From NCBI RefSeq assembly GCF_018327645.1, contig NZ_BMAY01000001.1, positions 124,001 to 188,000 of the forward strand: DNA of 64,000 bases. The letters are read 5' to 3'. The notes under the pieces were generated by a model. It saw only the letters and a program-made list of their open reading frames with translations. It made no database searches and was not told the origin of the DNA. How positions within the stretch are numbered: the stretch's first letter is position 1; the number at the start of each line of letters is the position of its first letter. Made by a program: the position numbers and the translations under genes. Shown here piece after piece: positions 8,967-17,728 of this stretch. The DNA is from Lactobacillus corticis (GTDB lineage: Bacteria; Bacillota; Bacilli; Lactobacillales; Lactobacillaceae).

Positions 8967-10589
8967 TTAATATAATTCAGCCACCTTGGCTTGGATATCA
9001 GCTTGGTTGATAAATTCATCATAAGTAGTATCAGCGCGGCTAATGGCGCCATTTGGTCCCAACTCAATAATCTGGTTGGCAATTGTTTGAATAAATTCAT
9101 GGTCATGACTGGCAAACATGATTGATCCAGGATAGGCAATTAAAGCATTGTTCAAAGCCGTAATGGATTCCAAATCCAAATGGTTGGTTGGGTCATCCAG
9201 CAGCAGGACGTTAGCTTCTTCCAGCATTAAGCGCGACAATTGGCAGCGTACCTTTTCGCCACCCGACAAGACCTTGATCTGCTTATCAATTTCATCGCCG
9301 GAAAAGAGCATCCGGCCTAAAAAGCCCCGCAAGAAGGTATTATCATTCTGTTCTTCGGTCGCATATTGGCGCAGCCAGTCCAAAATACTCAATTCCAGGT
9401 TGTTAAAGCTGGCGTTCAAGTCTTTGGCCATGTAAGTTCGCGCAGTTGTTTGTCCCCAGGTGACCGTGCCGGAATCGGGCGTCAAGTCTCCCGCCAAAAT
9501 CGCCAGCATCGCGGTTGGTGCTAAACTGTTGCGCGATAAAAAGGCCACCTTGTCGCCCGGACGTACGATAAAGGAAACGTCGTTTAAAATTACCTGGCCA
9601 TCCAAGCTGTAAGAAACGTGGTCAACTTTGACCAAATCATTCCCCAACTCCCGATTCATGGCAAACTTCACAAATGGATACTTGCGCGAAGACGGCTTGA
9701 TGTCGTCAAGGGTGATCTTCTCCAATTGCTTTTTACGCGAAGTAGCTTGTTTAGACTTCGAAGCATTGGCTGAGAAGCGGGCAATAAACTCTTGCAGCTC
9801 CTTGATTTTTTCTTCTTTCTTGGCATTTTGATTGGCAGCCAGCTCATTAGCTAATTGGCTGGATTCATACCAAAAGTCGTAATTGCCGACATAGAGCTGA
9901 ATCTTGCCCCGGTCCACGTCGCACATCTGGGTGCAGACTTGATTTAAAAAGTGCCGGTCGTGGGAAACCACAATCACGATGTTAGGATAGTCAGCCAAAA
10001 AGTCTTCCAGCCAACTGATCGTATGCACGTCTAGTCCGTTAGTTGGTTCGTCCAAGAGCAAAATGTCGGGATTGCCAAACAGTGCTTGGGCCAGCAAAAC
10101 CTTAACTTTCATGCTTTCAGGCAGGCTGGCCATTTGGGCGGTTTGTAATTCTTCGGGGATTTCCAAGGACTGGAGCAATTTAGCAGCGTCAGCTTCAGCA
10201 TTCCAGCCGTCAAGTTCAGCAAATTTGCTTTCTAATTCTGCCGCCTTAACCCCATCTGCTTCGCCAAAATCAGGTTTGGCATATAAGGCATCCTTTTCCT
10301 GCATTACTTGGTAAAGCTGCTTGTGCCCCTGGATGACCGTTTCCATAACGGTAAAGTCATCAAAAGCAAAGTGGTCCTGGTTAAGACTGGACAAACGGTC
10401 ATTTGGGTCAAAACTAATCGATCCGGTCGATGGTTCCAACTCCCCTGCCAACAATTTCAAGAAGGTTGACTTGCCGGCACCATTAGCTCCAATTACGCCG
10501 TAGCAATTTCCAGGCGTAAACTTCAGATTAACGTCTTCATAGAGGACGCGACCTGAAAAATTCAAACTTAAGTCAGAGATTGTTATCAC
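8967..10589 (-). CDS. ABC-F ATPase, YbiT-like
   Basis: A 540-residue cytosolic protein with two ABC domains joined by the P-site tRNA interaction linker, and no membrane part. ABC-F proteins act on ribosomes. Domain 1 has an intact Walker A (GANGAGKST, Lys40) and LLLDEPTN, with the usual signature replaced by LPESMKV as in YbiT-type members. The linker has the YbiT hallmark FSANASKSKQATSR (272-285). Domain 2 keeps LSGGEKVR and LLLDDPTNHLD, but its Walker A is degenerate (SRNSLAPTA: Pro358 where Lys is expected), and the catalytic Glu is Asp466. One ATP site therefore looks impaired. The start is ATG at 10589. Confidence 0.92.
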   Translation of the reverse strand: MITISDLSLNFSGRVLYEDVNLKFTPGNCYGVIGANGAGKSTFLKLLAGELEPSTGSISFDPNDRLSSLNQDHFAFDDFTVMETVIQGHKQLYQVMQEKDALYAKPDFGEADGVKAAELESKFAELDGWNAEADAAKLLQSLEIPEELQTAQMASLPESMKVKVLLAQALFGNPDILLLDEPTNGLDVHTISWLEDFLADYPNIVIVVSHDRHFLNQVCTQMCDVDRGKIQLYVGNYDFWYESSQLANELAANQNAKKEEKIKELQEFIARFSANASKSKQATSRKKQLEKITLDDIKPSSRKYPFVKFAMNRELGNDLVKVDHVSYSLDGQVILNDVSFIVRPGDKVAFLSRNSLAPTAMLAILAGDLTPDSGTVTWGQTTARTYMAKDLNASFNNLELSILDWLRQYATEEQNDNTFLRGFLGRMLFSGDEIDKQIKVLSGGEKVRCQLSRLMLEEANVLLLDDPTNHLDLESITALNNALIAYPGSIMFASHDHEFIQTIANQIIELGPNGAISRADTTYDEFINQADIQAKVAELY

Positions 10590-10662
10590 GTAATTACCTC
10601 ATAAATTATTTTTATAAAACTTGCAATCAAAGCAAGAGTATACCAGATCCAGCAATTTATGC

Positions 10663-10693
10663 AAAGAAAAACCCTGCCCTAAAGAGCAGAGTT
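10663..10693 (-). terminator. terminator after wecB
   Basis: On the minus strand AACtCTGC pairs with GCAGgGTT and is followed by TTTTTC. It sits 10 bases beyond the wecB stop. Confidence 0.7.
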
Positions 10694-10702
10694 AGAACTT
10701 TT

Positions 10703-11839
10703 TTAACGAAAATCAGCTGGCCGTACTCCTTGACCAAAATAAGAACTAATCGCGTCCATGATTCGCTCGCTGGCATGGCCGTCGCCGTACGGATTATGGG
10801 CATTGGCCATCTTGTCGTAAGCAGCTTGATCTTCTAAGAGCTCCAGCATGGCCCGGCGCACGCTTGCTTCTTCGGTGCCAACCAGCTTCAAAGTACCGGC
10901 TTCAACGCCTTCTGGCCGTTCCGTCGTATCACGCAGCACCAAGACCGGCTTACCCAAACTTGGGGCTTCTTCTTGCACGCCACCCGAGTCGGTCATGATA
11001 AAGTAGCTGCGTTTTGCCAAGTTATGGAAATCAACCACATCTAGCGGATCAATCAGGTGAATTCGCTCATCGCCGCCCAAGACTTCCTTCGCAACTGCTT
11101 GCACGCGCGGGGACAAGTGGACCGGGTAAATGATTTCCACATCTTGATGACTATCTACCACCTGCTTCATTACCTTGAAAACGCGGCGCATTGGTTCGCC
11201 TTGGTTTTCCCGTCGGTGCATGGTTACCAAAATTACCCGATGCCCCGGCTTGATTTGATCCAGCACATCGTGGTGGTAGTCCTGCTGCACCGTTTGTTCC
11301 AAGGCATCAATCGCCGTATTGCCCGTAACGTAAATATGTTCGGGATGATGGTTTTCCTTTAACAGATTTTCCTTGGATAAGTGCGTCGGGGCAAAATACA
11401 AGTCCGTTAAATCATCAGTCATCTGCCGATTCATTTCTTCTGGGTAAGGCGAATATTTGTTCCAGGTCCGGAGGCCTGCTTCAACGTGTCCCAGAGTTTT
11501 TTGCTGGTAAAAAGTAGCTAGTCCGGCTGCAAAACTAGTAGTTGTATCGCCGTGAACCAAGACGATGTCTGGATCTTCAGCCTGAATCACCTTGCCCAGA
11601 TCGAGCAAGACTTTAGCCGTAATATCTGACAAAGTCTGGTTTTTGTGCATGATATTAAAGTCATAATCAGGTTTGATCTTAAAAATTTCCAGCACCTGAT
11701 CCAGCATTTCGCGGTGCTGCGCCGTAACCACTGTCACTTCATCAAAGCGCGGATCAGCTTGCAGCTTCAATACTAATGGGGCCATTTTAATTGCTTCCGG
11801 CCGGGTCCCAAAGACCGTCATAACTTTGATTTTTGCCAT
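10703..11839 (-). CDS. wecB: non-hydrolysing UDP-N-acetylglucosamine 2-epimerase
   Basis: Interconverts UDP-GlcNAc and UDP-ManNAc, the precursor used for teichoic acid linkage units. In 378 residues it shows the GT-B epimerase motifs FGTRPEAIKM, VHGDTTTS, HVEAGLRTW, HRRENQG, YPVHLSPRV and TDSGGVQEEA. I start it at ATG 11839, which has AAGGAG 6 bases upstream, rather than at an upstream in-frame codon at 11875. It is monocistronic, with its own terminator. Confidence 0.95.
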   Translation of the reverse strand: MAKIKVMTVFGTRPEAIKMAPLVLKLQADPRFDEVTVVTAQHREMLDQVLEIFKIKPDYDFNIMHKNQTLSDITAKVLLDLGKVIQAEDPDIVLVHGDTTTSFAAGLATFYQQKTLGHVEAGLRTWNKYSPYPEEMNRQMTDDLTDLYFAPTHLSKENLLKENHHPEHIYVTGNTAIDALEQTVQQDYHHDVLDQIKPGHRVILVTMHRRENQGEPMRRVFKVMKQVVDSHQDVEIIYPVHLSPRVQAVAKEVLGGDERIHLIDPLDVVDFHNLAKRSYFIMTDSGGVQEEAPSLGKPVLVLRDTTERPEGVEAGTLKLVGTEEASVRRAMLELLEDQAAYDKMANAHNPYGDGHASERIMDAISSYFGQGVRPADFR

Positions 11840-11927
11840 AAAAAGCTCCTTACCGCAATCAAATTTTGCTATCATTAAGGATAGAGAATTCAGCGAGAAG
11901 AAACAAGACCGATTAAGGAGTTTTTAC

Positions 11928-12113
11928 ATGAATTTATCAATGTTGGTCCTCATGCTGGCCGCAGCTCTGATCATTGTCAGCACATTCTGTGTCGTCTTTG
12001 GTCTGGATACGCATCGATCAAAGAAAACGCGTAAATATCTGCTATTTACCGCTTTGATTTGTATCTTTATCTTGTGGGGGCTGATCAACTATATCTTGGC
12101 CCATCCATATTAA
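11928..12113 (+). CDS. small two-helix membrane protein
   Basis: A 61-residue protein with a helix at about 4-25, a short basic loop (THRSKKTRK) and a second helix at about 37-57. The start is ATG 11928, with AAGGAG 7 bases upstream; a longer in-frame reading has no ribosome site. It is divergent from wecB and followed by a strong terminator. Family and function are not recognised. Confidence 0.75.
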   Translation: MNLSMLVLMLAAALIIVSTFCVVFGLDTHRSKKTRKYLLFTALICIFILWGLINYILAHPY

Positions 12114-12114
12114 A

Positions 12115-12145
12115 AGCCCTGGTGCATTCGCACTAGGACTTTTTT
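12115..12145 (+). terminator. terminator, probably bidirectional
   Basis: AGcCCTgGTGC pairs with GCACTAGGaCT around an ATTC loop and is followed by six T. It lies between the small membrane gene and the convergent hypothetical gene. Confidence 0.8.
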
Positions 12146-12655
12146 CTACCCACCAATGATTTCTGCGGCATCCTCTTCCGTAAACTTAAATTCATCATCA
12201 TCGGCAAGTTTATTTCGGAACAACTCGATCGTTTCTCGGACCTCTTTGGTCTTATATTCATAGTCAGCAGCAATCGGTGATTGATAATCAATGCTAGCTG
12301 CTAAGATCCGCTTAATCCAATATTGGGCATCCATTTGCCAAACGACCGAAGCTAATCCAGCTAATCCGGCAGTAACTCTTTTATCCAGCTCTGCCCTTGC
12401 ACCTTGATCCTTAGCAAGCTTGGAGATTTCATCACGGTAGCTTTCGATAGCTGCCAACATCTTTTTTGGCGAATTCAAATCGCTCAATACAGCATTTGCA
12501 ACTTCGCCCAGATCTCCTTGTTCAACATCAACCAAACCAGAAGCCTGAAAAACTTCATGTTGGCTTAAGAATTGCGCCTTAAAGGTTTTATGGCCCGCTA
12601 TCAAATACTCAATCGTATCTAAAATCAGGCTGTCAGTTGTCTTGAGTAACATCAT
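12146..12655 (-). CDS. hypothetical cytosolic protein
   Basis: A 169-residue, mostly helical acidic protein with no signal or membrane segment. It ends in a Glu/Asp-rich tail (ADDDEFKFTEED). AGGAG precedes two adjacent ATG codons; by spacing the second (12652) may be the actual start. It is preceded by the tRNA-Arg locus and shares the terminator at 12115-12145 with a convergent gene. I do not recognise the family. Confidence 0.75.
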   Translation of the reverse strand: MMLLKTTDSLILDTIEYLIAGHKTFKAQFLSQHEVFQASGLVDVEQGDLGEVANAVLSDLNSPKKMLAAIESYRDEISKLAKDQGARAELDKRVTAGLAGLASVVWQMDAQYWIKRILAASIDYQSPIAADYEYKTKEVRETIELFRNKLADDDEFKFTEEDAAEIIGG

Positions 12656-12735
12656 TTGCTCCTATAAAATTCTAGTTACAGCTTGCACCTTAAGTATAGC
12701 GCGTCGCACATCTGAACAGATAACTAAAAACATCA

Positions 12736-12764
12736 AAAAATAAAACCCACTGGACACCAGTGAG
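12736..12764 (-). terminator. terminator of tRNA-Arg
   Basis: On the minus strand a CTCACTGG...CCAGTGGG stem is followed by TTTTATTTTTT, 15 bases past the tRNA 3' end. Confidence 0.8.
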
Positions 12765-12778
12765 CTTTAGCATCTGAA

Positions 12779-12852
12779 TGACCTCGGTGAGACTTGAACT
12801 CACGACGCATGGTTTAGGAAACCAACGCTCTATCCAGCTGAGCTACGAGGTC
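12779..12852 (-). tRNA. tRNA-Arg (anticodon CCU)
   Basis: On the minus strand the cloverleaf is complete: acceptor GACCTCG/CGAGGTC, D-arm GCTC/GAGC, anticodon loop TTCCTAA giving CCU, and T-arm GTGAG/CTCAC around TTCAAGT. The first anticodon-stem pair is a T:T mismatch. The 3' CCA is not encoded. It decodes AGG. No attachment-site duplication or integrase is seen next to it. Confidence 0.93.
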
Positions 12853-12894
12853 AATCCACAGATAACTTTACCAGATTTACGCACAATTTGCGAG

Positions 12895-14217
12895 TTAATA
12901 TTGGGTCGCAAAGAAGCTTCTCGACCGATCGCCTTCCATTCGATCAGCTGCTTTGACAAACGGCAGCCAGATCAGAAGAGCAATCACCATATTAACTAAA
13001 ACCAGGACAATAGCCCGCCAGTCGTAGTTGGTTGCTAGCCAGGCAGATAAAATTGACGGCATGATTGACGGCACCGCCACCTGCACTGGGTTTACCAGTC
13101 CCATCACACTGACGGCATATGCTACGGCAACATTGACCATTGGGGCCACGATAAAGGGAATCAAATAAACCGGATTGAAGACTACGGGCAGTCCAAACAG
13201 GATCGGTTCACCAATATTGAAAAAGCTTGGCGCAATTGCCACCTTAGCCACGGCCTGCAAATCAGTGCGTTTAGCAAATAGCAAGATTGCAATCACCAAA
13301 ATCAAGGTACCGCCCGCCCCGCCGTACCAAGCAAAGACATCAAACGAGCTTCTCGTCCAAACATATGGCACCACCTTGCCATGCCGAGCGGCGGCAATGT
13401 TGGCGTTTTGGGCAGTCAGCCAAATGGAATCCAGCATTGGTGCTAGGACTGACAAGCCATTCAAGCCGAAGAAACTGAAAACCGAGATGAGGAAGGTCAC
13501 TAAAAGGACAAAGCCAAAACCTTGGCCAATATTAACTAATGGCCTTTGAATGGTGTTCAACAGCCAGGTCCCAAAGTAGGTATGGAAAATGCTTTGGAAC
13601 AGGTAATTTAAACCGCCCACCGTAATAATTGCAATCATCCCTGGCAGCAGCGATTCAAAGGCAGCCTGCTCGGAATGGAGCGTGGAAGAACTCAGCCGAA
13701 TCACCAGCCGCGCCTGGTAGCACAGCAAGTAAATGGCAAAACCGATCCCGCCAAAGATAATGGCCGTAAAAATGCCGCTTGAATCAAGCTGCTTCAGATC
13801 AAAGGCTTGTTCAATGATGATGTGCTTGCTTTTTCCTAAGACGACATAGTTGGAAACGCTCATGGCAAAGGAAGCCAAGGAAATAATGGCTCCGGCTAAA
13901 CGATTAGCTTCAAACGTTTTTGCCAGCTGGTATCCCAAGGCTAAAGCTAAATACACCGAAAACAGGGCAAAAGTCCCCCGCCACACCACATTTGAGATCG
14001 CCACCAGCGGCTGCATGAAGAAGGCAAAGGTTGTCCAGCCCAGTTGATTTTTTGCCACCTTAACCAAACTTGGCACGGCAACAGCCAGTGAGCCCGACAT
14101 GGTGATTGGCAGCATGGAGATAAAAGCATTGCGGATTGCCACCAACCAGCGAATGCGCCCAATCGCGTTGGCCAGCGGCAAAAAATAATCTTCTAAGAAT
14201 TTAACTAACCGATTCAT
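12895..14217 (-). CDS. PTS sugar transporter IIC subunit (lactose/cellobiose type)
   Basis: A 440-residue permease with about ten membrane helices. The lactose/cellobiose-family motif NIGEPILFGLPVVFNP is at about 340-356. No IIA or IIB gene is nearby, so it must borrow partner domains or have lost them. The start codon overlaps the helicase stop (ATGA), implying translational coupling to an RNA helicase. That neighbour gives no functional hint. The substrate is probably a beta-glucoside or disaccharide, but this is only inferred from the family. Confidence 0.88.
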   Translation of the reverse strand: MNRLVKFLEDYFLPLANAIGRIRWLVAIRNAFISMLPITMSGSLAVAVPSLVKVAKNQLGWTTFAFFMQPLVAISNVVWRGTFALFSVYLALALGYQLAKTFEANRLAGAIISLASFAMSVSNYVVLGKSKHIIIEQAFDLKQLDSSGIFTAIIFGGIGFAIYLLCYQARLVIRLSSSTLHSEQAAFESLLPGMIAIITVGGLNYLFQSIFHTYFGTWLLNTIQRPLVNIGQGFGFVLLVTFLISVFSFFGLNGLSVLAPMLDSIWLTAQNANIAAARHGKVVPYVWTRSSFDVFAWYGGAGGTLILVIAILLFAKRTDLQAVAKVAIAPSFFNIGEPILFGLPVVFNPVYLIPFIVAPMVNVAVAYAVSVMGLVNPVQVAVPSIMPSILSAWLATNYDWRAIVLVLVNMVIALLIWLPFVKAADRMEGDRSRSFFATQY

Positions 14218-15434
14218 TTCTTACCCTTCAAATAATGTGGATGATAGCCCTTATTTTTATTCTTGCGTTTGCCGTGCTTTTTCTTAGCTTTGGCAGACTC
14301 TTTTGTTGGCTGGGACTTGGCGATCGCCTTTTTCTCCGGCATCTTGGTAGATAATTTGCCGCCAGCGAAGTAAACTCTAACTAATTCTACGGATAATTCT
14401 TTCTTCAAATCGCGCAAGTCGTGGTCATCGCCTAGCGTAACCACAAAGCCTTCACTATTCATCCGGCCAACTCGCCCAGCCCGGTGGGTGTAAGTAACCT
14501 CGTCATTTGGTCGGTCAAAATTAATCACGTAGGTTAATCCCGGGATGTCCAAACCGCGTGCTGCCACGTCCGTTGCCAGCAAAAGCTTGCTTCGGCCTGT
14601 CCGCAGATCCTGCAGACTTTGGGCCCGCTTTTCCTTGCCAAAGTCATTAGTCAGCAGGCCAAACTTGGTCTTGGTATGACCCAAGATTCCCGCAAAACGC
14701 ACCAGGGCTTTTTCAGAATCAAAAAACATGATGCCCTTAAAGTGTTGCAATTTCACCAGGCGCTGCACGGCATCGACCTTGTGGCGGTTGTCTACTTGCA
14801 AAAAGTAATGGGCAAGCGGCAATTTTTGTTCTTTTCTGACATCAATTAAGAAAAATGGCCGGTCAAAAATTTCTTCGGCTTTTTCGGTAATTTCTGATTC
14901 GGTGGCCCCAAACAGACAAATTTGGGCGTCAGCTGCAAGCTGCTGCCCTAAAGAAGCCAATAAATCAAGCTTGGCAAATTCCAACATGTCGTCGGCTTCA
15001 TCTAAAACCATGGACTTGATCTGACTTGGCTTAACCCGCCCGGCAGAATAAAAGTCTAACAAACGCCCTGGCGTAGCCACTAATACTTCGGGGTGGTCTT
15101 TTTTCAAGCGCTCTTCTTGCCGTTTGCGGTTGCCGGCTCCGACTAAAGTCGCCCCATTGAGACCCATGGCGGCTAAAAAGGGATTTAACACGTGTCGGAT
15201 TTGGACGGCTAATTCAGTCGTTGGTGCCAAGATCACGGCTTGGTTGGCAACCCCTGGTTTAATTGTTTCTAGCAGTGGCAAGGCATAAGCCAAGGTTTTA
15301 CCCGTCCCGGTGCGGGCATAGGCAATCACATTATCGCCATTTTTGATACTGTCATAGACGCGCTCTTGAATCAAAGTCGGCTGCGTTTTATGTTGGGCGT
15401 GTAAAACACCCTGAATTTCTTCGGTATACATCAT
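14214..15434 (-). CDS. DEAD-box ATP-dependent RNA helicase
   Basis: A 406-residue two-domain helicase. Motif I is ARTGTGKT, Ia PTTELA, Ib TPGR, II VLDEADDML, III GATES (variant of SAT), V ARGLDIPG and VI HRAGRVGR. The C-terminal tail is Lys-rich (KKKHGKRKNKNKG), which fits RNA binding. The protein resembles the CshB/YfmL group of Firmicutes and probably acts in ribosome assembly or mRNA turnover. The stop of the upstream gene overlaps its tandem ATG start codons. Confidence 0.93.
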   Translation of the reverse strand: MMYTEEIQGVLHAQHKTQPTLIQERVYDSIKNGDNVIAYARTGTGKTLAYALPLLETIKPGVANQAVILAPTTELAVQIRHVLNPFLAAMGLNGATLVGAGNRKRQEERLKKDHPEVLVATPGRLLDFYSAGRVKPSQIKSMVLDEADDMLEFAKLDLLASLGQQLAADAQICLFGATESEITEKAEEIFDRPFFLIDVRKEQKLPLAHYFLQVDNRHKVDAVQRLVKLQHFKGIMFFDSEKALVRFAGILGHTKTKFGLLTNDFGKEKRAQSLQDLRTGRSKLLLATDVAARGLDIPGLTYVINFDRPNDEVTYTHRAGRVGRMNSEGFVVTLGDDHDLRDLKKELSVELVRVYFAGGKLSTKMPEKKAIAKSQPTKESAKAKKKHGKRKNKNKGYHPHYLKGKK

Positions 15435-16144
15435 TGTGTCAGTTGTCCGTATCTTTCTTTATATTGCTGGGTCGTCCCCACATAAGTGTACATGGTAACG
15501 CCTTTGTTTAAATTGGTCACATTCTTAACGTGGCCATTGGTCGTATAACGCCAAAAAGCATATTGCATTTTATTTGGTGCATCCTTGGCCCCTGCCATAA
15601 ATAGGGTTTTCTTAGGAAAATATTTGGCCGTTTGGAAACTCTCTTCCACCATGACCCGCTTGCCCAACTGCTGCAGTTTTTTGACAAATTTGGCCATCGA
15701 ACGCAGGTATTGACTGCTATGGTCGTTTACGGCCGGCTCAATTAAAACTGGCAGGCTGCCAAGATTCCGGCCGGCCTTTTTCATTAAGTAGCGATAGTGC
15801 TGGCTGGCAGTTGATTCATTGCTATAACGGACAATGGTGCCGTAAGCCATTTTGGTCGACATCATACGTGAGCGGTAAGTCAAATAATCATCATCGAAAT
15901 AAGACCGCCCCTGGGTGCTGACCAAATACACAAAACTAATCCCATTATTCTCCAATTGGCTAAGTTCAACCGAGCCATAATCTTGATCTAGGCGCACGCC
16001 AATTGTTGCCGTGGTTACGCCCGAAGGCTGCGAGGTTTCAGAGAAATAATTGTGAAAAGCATACAGCAAGCCACAGATCACGAGGATGAGGCAAATGATC
16101 AAAGCGGGCAAGGTATACCTATGGTGAAAACGTACTTTTGCCAC
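15431..16144 (-). CDS. GH25-like secreted/anchored protein, degenerate
   Basis: A 237-residue protein with a basic N-terminus and one hydrophobic helix (about 10-32), then a domain resembling the GH25 muramidase fold: GVRLDQDYGS at the first strand, FVYLVSTQG at the second (usually FVxIKATEG) and PVLIEP where the catalytic DxE would lie. The Asp of DxE appears to be replaced, so muramidase activity is doubtful. GTG 16144 is chosen because AAGGAG is 7 bases upstream; the TTG at 16150 is too close. It is cotranscribed with the helicase. Confidence 0.7.
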   Translation of the reverse strand: MAKVRFHHRYTLPALIICLILVICGLLYAFHNYFSETSQPSGVTTATIGVRLDQDYGSVELSQLENNGISFVYLVSTQGRSYFDDDYLTYRSRMMSTKMAYGTIVRYSNESTASQHYRYLMKKAGRNLGSLPVLIEPAVNDHSSQYLRSMAKFVKKLQQLGKRVMVEESFQTAKYFPKKTLFMAGAKDAPNKMQYAFWRYTTNGHVKNVTNLNKGVTMYTYVGTTQQYKERYGQLTQ

Positions 16145-16253
16145 AAACAAGCTCCTTCCTAGATATATATTGTAGCTAAAGTCTGATACTAGTCCAAGTA
16201 CTGCTTTATTAAGTATAATAATTGCGATAACTATTTTTTAAGGAAAGTTGCTC

Positions 16254-17564
16254 ATGAAACGAGAAATCTCATTTGGTCAAGCCCTTTCAACCGTCATTGG
16301 ATCTGTTATTGGGGCTGGCGTCTTTTTCAAAATCGGTACCATCACCCAGCAAACCCAGTCAGGATCGATGACCCTCTTTGTGTGGATTGTGGCTGGGCTG
16401 ATTTCAATTGCATCGGGGTTAACAATCTCGGAGATTGCGGCCAGCTTAAAAGTCAATGGGGCGATTGGCTACTTAAAACAAATTTACCACCCCGTCTTTG
16501 GCTTTCTTTTTGGCTGGGCGCAGATGATTGTTTATTTTCCGGCTCAAATTGGCGCCTTAAGTTCAATCTTCGGCGTTCAGTTTGCTTCGCTCTTTAACCT
16601 GCCAGCTCATTCTGCCACCTGGGTCAGCATCGCTTTGGTGGTCCTGCTCTTTGGCTTAAACATGCTCGGCACCAAGTTTTCTTCTAAAATGCAGCAGATT
16701 GTCACGGTGATTAAGATTATTCCAATTGTTTTGATCATTCTGGGTGGTTTGTTCTTTGCCCCCAAAACCAATCTCAGCTTTTGGCCAGTTGTAGCCGGAA
16801 GCGGCCTTTCCTGGACCGAAAGTTTTAGCAGCGGCCTGCTTTCTGCCTTATTTGCCTTCGAAGGTTGGATTATCGTCACCAACTTAGCCAACGAGGTCAA
16901 AAACCCCGAACGCGACCTGTCCCAAGCGATTATTCTGGGCCTGGCGGCAGTGACGGCGATTTATGTCCTGGTCAACTTTGCTTTCTTGGCCGTTTTGCCG
17001 TTAAAACAGCTTGCGGGTAATGACAATGCCGCCTTCCAAGCCTCGATGAAAATGTTTGGCAATTTGGGCGGCCGACTGGTAACCATCGGGATTTTGACCT
17101 CGGTTTATGGGGCGGTCAACGGCTTTTTACTGACCGGGATGCGGTCGCCATACATTTTAGCTAAGGAAAGGCTTCTGCCCTTCAGCGACAAAATCGGCAA
17201 AACCAACGTCAACACCGGTGTACCAGTCCTCGGCGCCATGATCGTGTCCGGCATTGCTATCGTTATGATTTTGCTGGGAAACTTTGATGTCTTAACCGAC
17301 ATGCTGGTCTTTGTCATGTGGACTTTCACCACCATGCTGGCCGTGGGCGTTGTCATCCTGCGCAAGCGCCAGCCGGATTTGCCGCGACCGTTTAAGGTGC
17401 CGCTTTACCCGCTCGTGCCCATTATTGCGATTTTGGGCGGGCTGTTCATCGTAATTTCGACTATCATCAACCAGTTTGCTTTGTCCCTAATCGGGATCGG
17501 TTTAACGCTGTTAGGTTTGCCGGTCTACTACTATCAGACTAGGAAAAAACCAACTGAAGAATAA
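16254..17564 (+). CDS. APC family amino acid permease (SteT-like)
   Basis: A 436-residue transporter with 12 predicted helices. The APC signature GSVIGAGVFFKIG is in helix 1. The NEVKNPERDL segment after helix 6 and the GMRSPYILAKERLLP loop are typical of the LAT/SteT-type branch (serine/threonine or neutral amino acid exchange). ATG 16254 is preferred over TTG 16248 because AAGGAAAG is at a good distance. A TATAAT hexamer lies at 16214-16219. The exact substrate is unknown. Confidence 0.9.
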   Translation: MKREISFGQALSTVIGSVIGAGVFFKIGTITQQTQSGSMTLFVWIVAGLISIASGLTISEIAASLKVNGAIGYLKQIYHPVFGFLFGWAQMIVYFPAQIGALSSIFGVQFASLFNLPAHSATWVSIALVVLLFGLNMLGTKFSSKMQQIVTVIKIIPIVLIILGGLFFAPKTNLSFWPVVAGSGLSWTESFSSGLLSALFAFEGWIIVTNLANEVKNPERDLSQAIILGLAAVTAIYVLVNFAFLAVLPLKQLAGNDNAAFQASMKMFGNLGGRLVTIGILTSVYGAVNGFLLTGMRSPYILAKERLLPFSDKIGKTNVNTGVPVLGAMIVSGIAIVMILLGNFDVLTDMLVFVMWTFTTMLAVGVVILRKRQPDLPRPFKVPLYPLVPIIAILGGLFIVISTIINQFALSLIGIGLTLLGLPVYYYQTRKKPTEE

Positions 17565-17571
17565 GCGCAAA

Positions 17572-17608
17572 AAAGACCAGCGTCTCCTTTTGAGATGGTG
17601 GTCTTTGT
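17572..17608 (+). terminator. terminator after APC permease
   Basis: AAAGACCA...CTC pairs imperfectly with GAG...TGGTCTTT around a CTTTT loop. The 3' arm is part of the 44-bp sequence duplicated at 18010-18053. Confidence 0.65.
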
Positions 17609-17630
17609 GAATTAAGAGTTTAGTTAGAAA
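17587..17630 (+). repeat. 44-bp direct repeat, copy A
   Basis: Differs from 18010-18053 at 6 of 44 positions, same orientation. It contains the 3' arm of the permease terminator and the last codons of the mazF remnant. The two copies bracket the mazE/mazF remnant. Confidence 0.85.
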
Positions 17631-17728
17631 GCAAATGCCCCGTGTGATATTGGAACGACCCAAACAAAAGGTGAGGTATTTGCTAACTTATCATTACTAA
17701 TATCTCCCTGTCTTGGTCGTTTTACCAT
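17624..17728 (-). pseudogene. mazF/PemK toxin remnant, internally deleted
   Basis: A 34-codon reading frame starts with ATG overlapping the mazE stop (ATGGTAA) and has GGGGAGG as ribosome site, exactly where a mazF toxin should start. It begins MVKRPRQGDI, the usual MazF N-terminus. It then jumps straight to SNDKLANTSPFVWVVPIS, which in full toxins lies about 25-30 residues later. The W-I/RP-V-core segment is missing, with the frame kept. The frame ends at HGAFAF followed by TAA, at the edge of direct repeat copy A, so the C-terminal two thirds of an approximately 110-residue toxin are lost. It should be inactive as an endoribonuclease. Confidence 0.85.

Noticed and set aside
12779-12852. tRNA-Arg as integration site of a mobile island
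   Set aside because: No integrase, no duplicated tRNA 3' end and no composition change are visible on either side.
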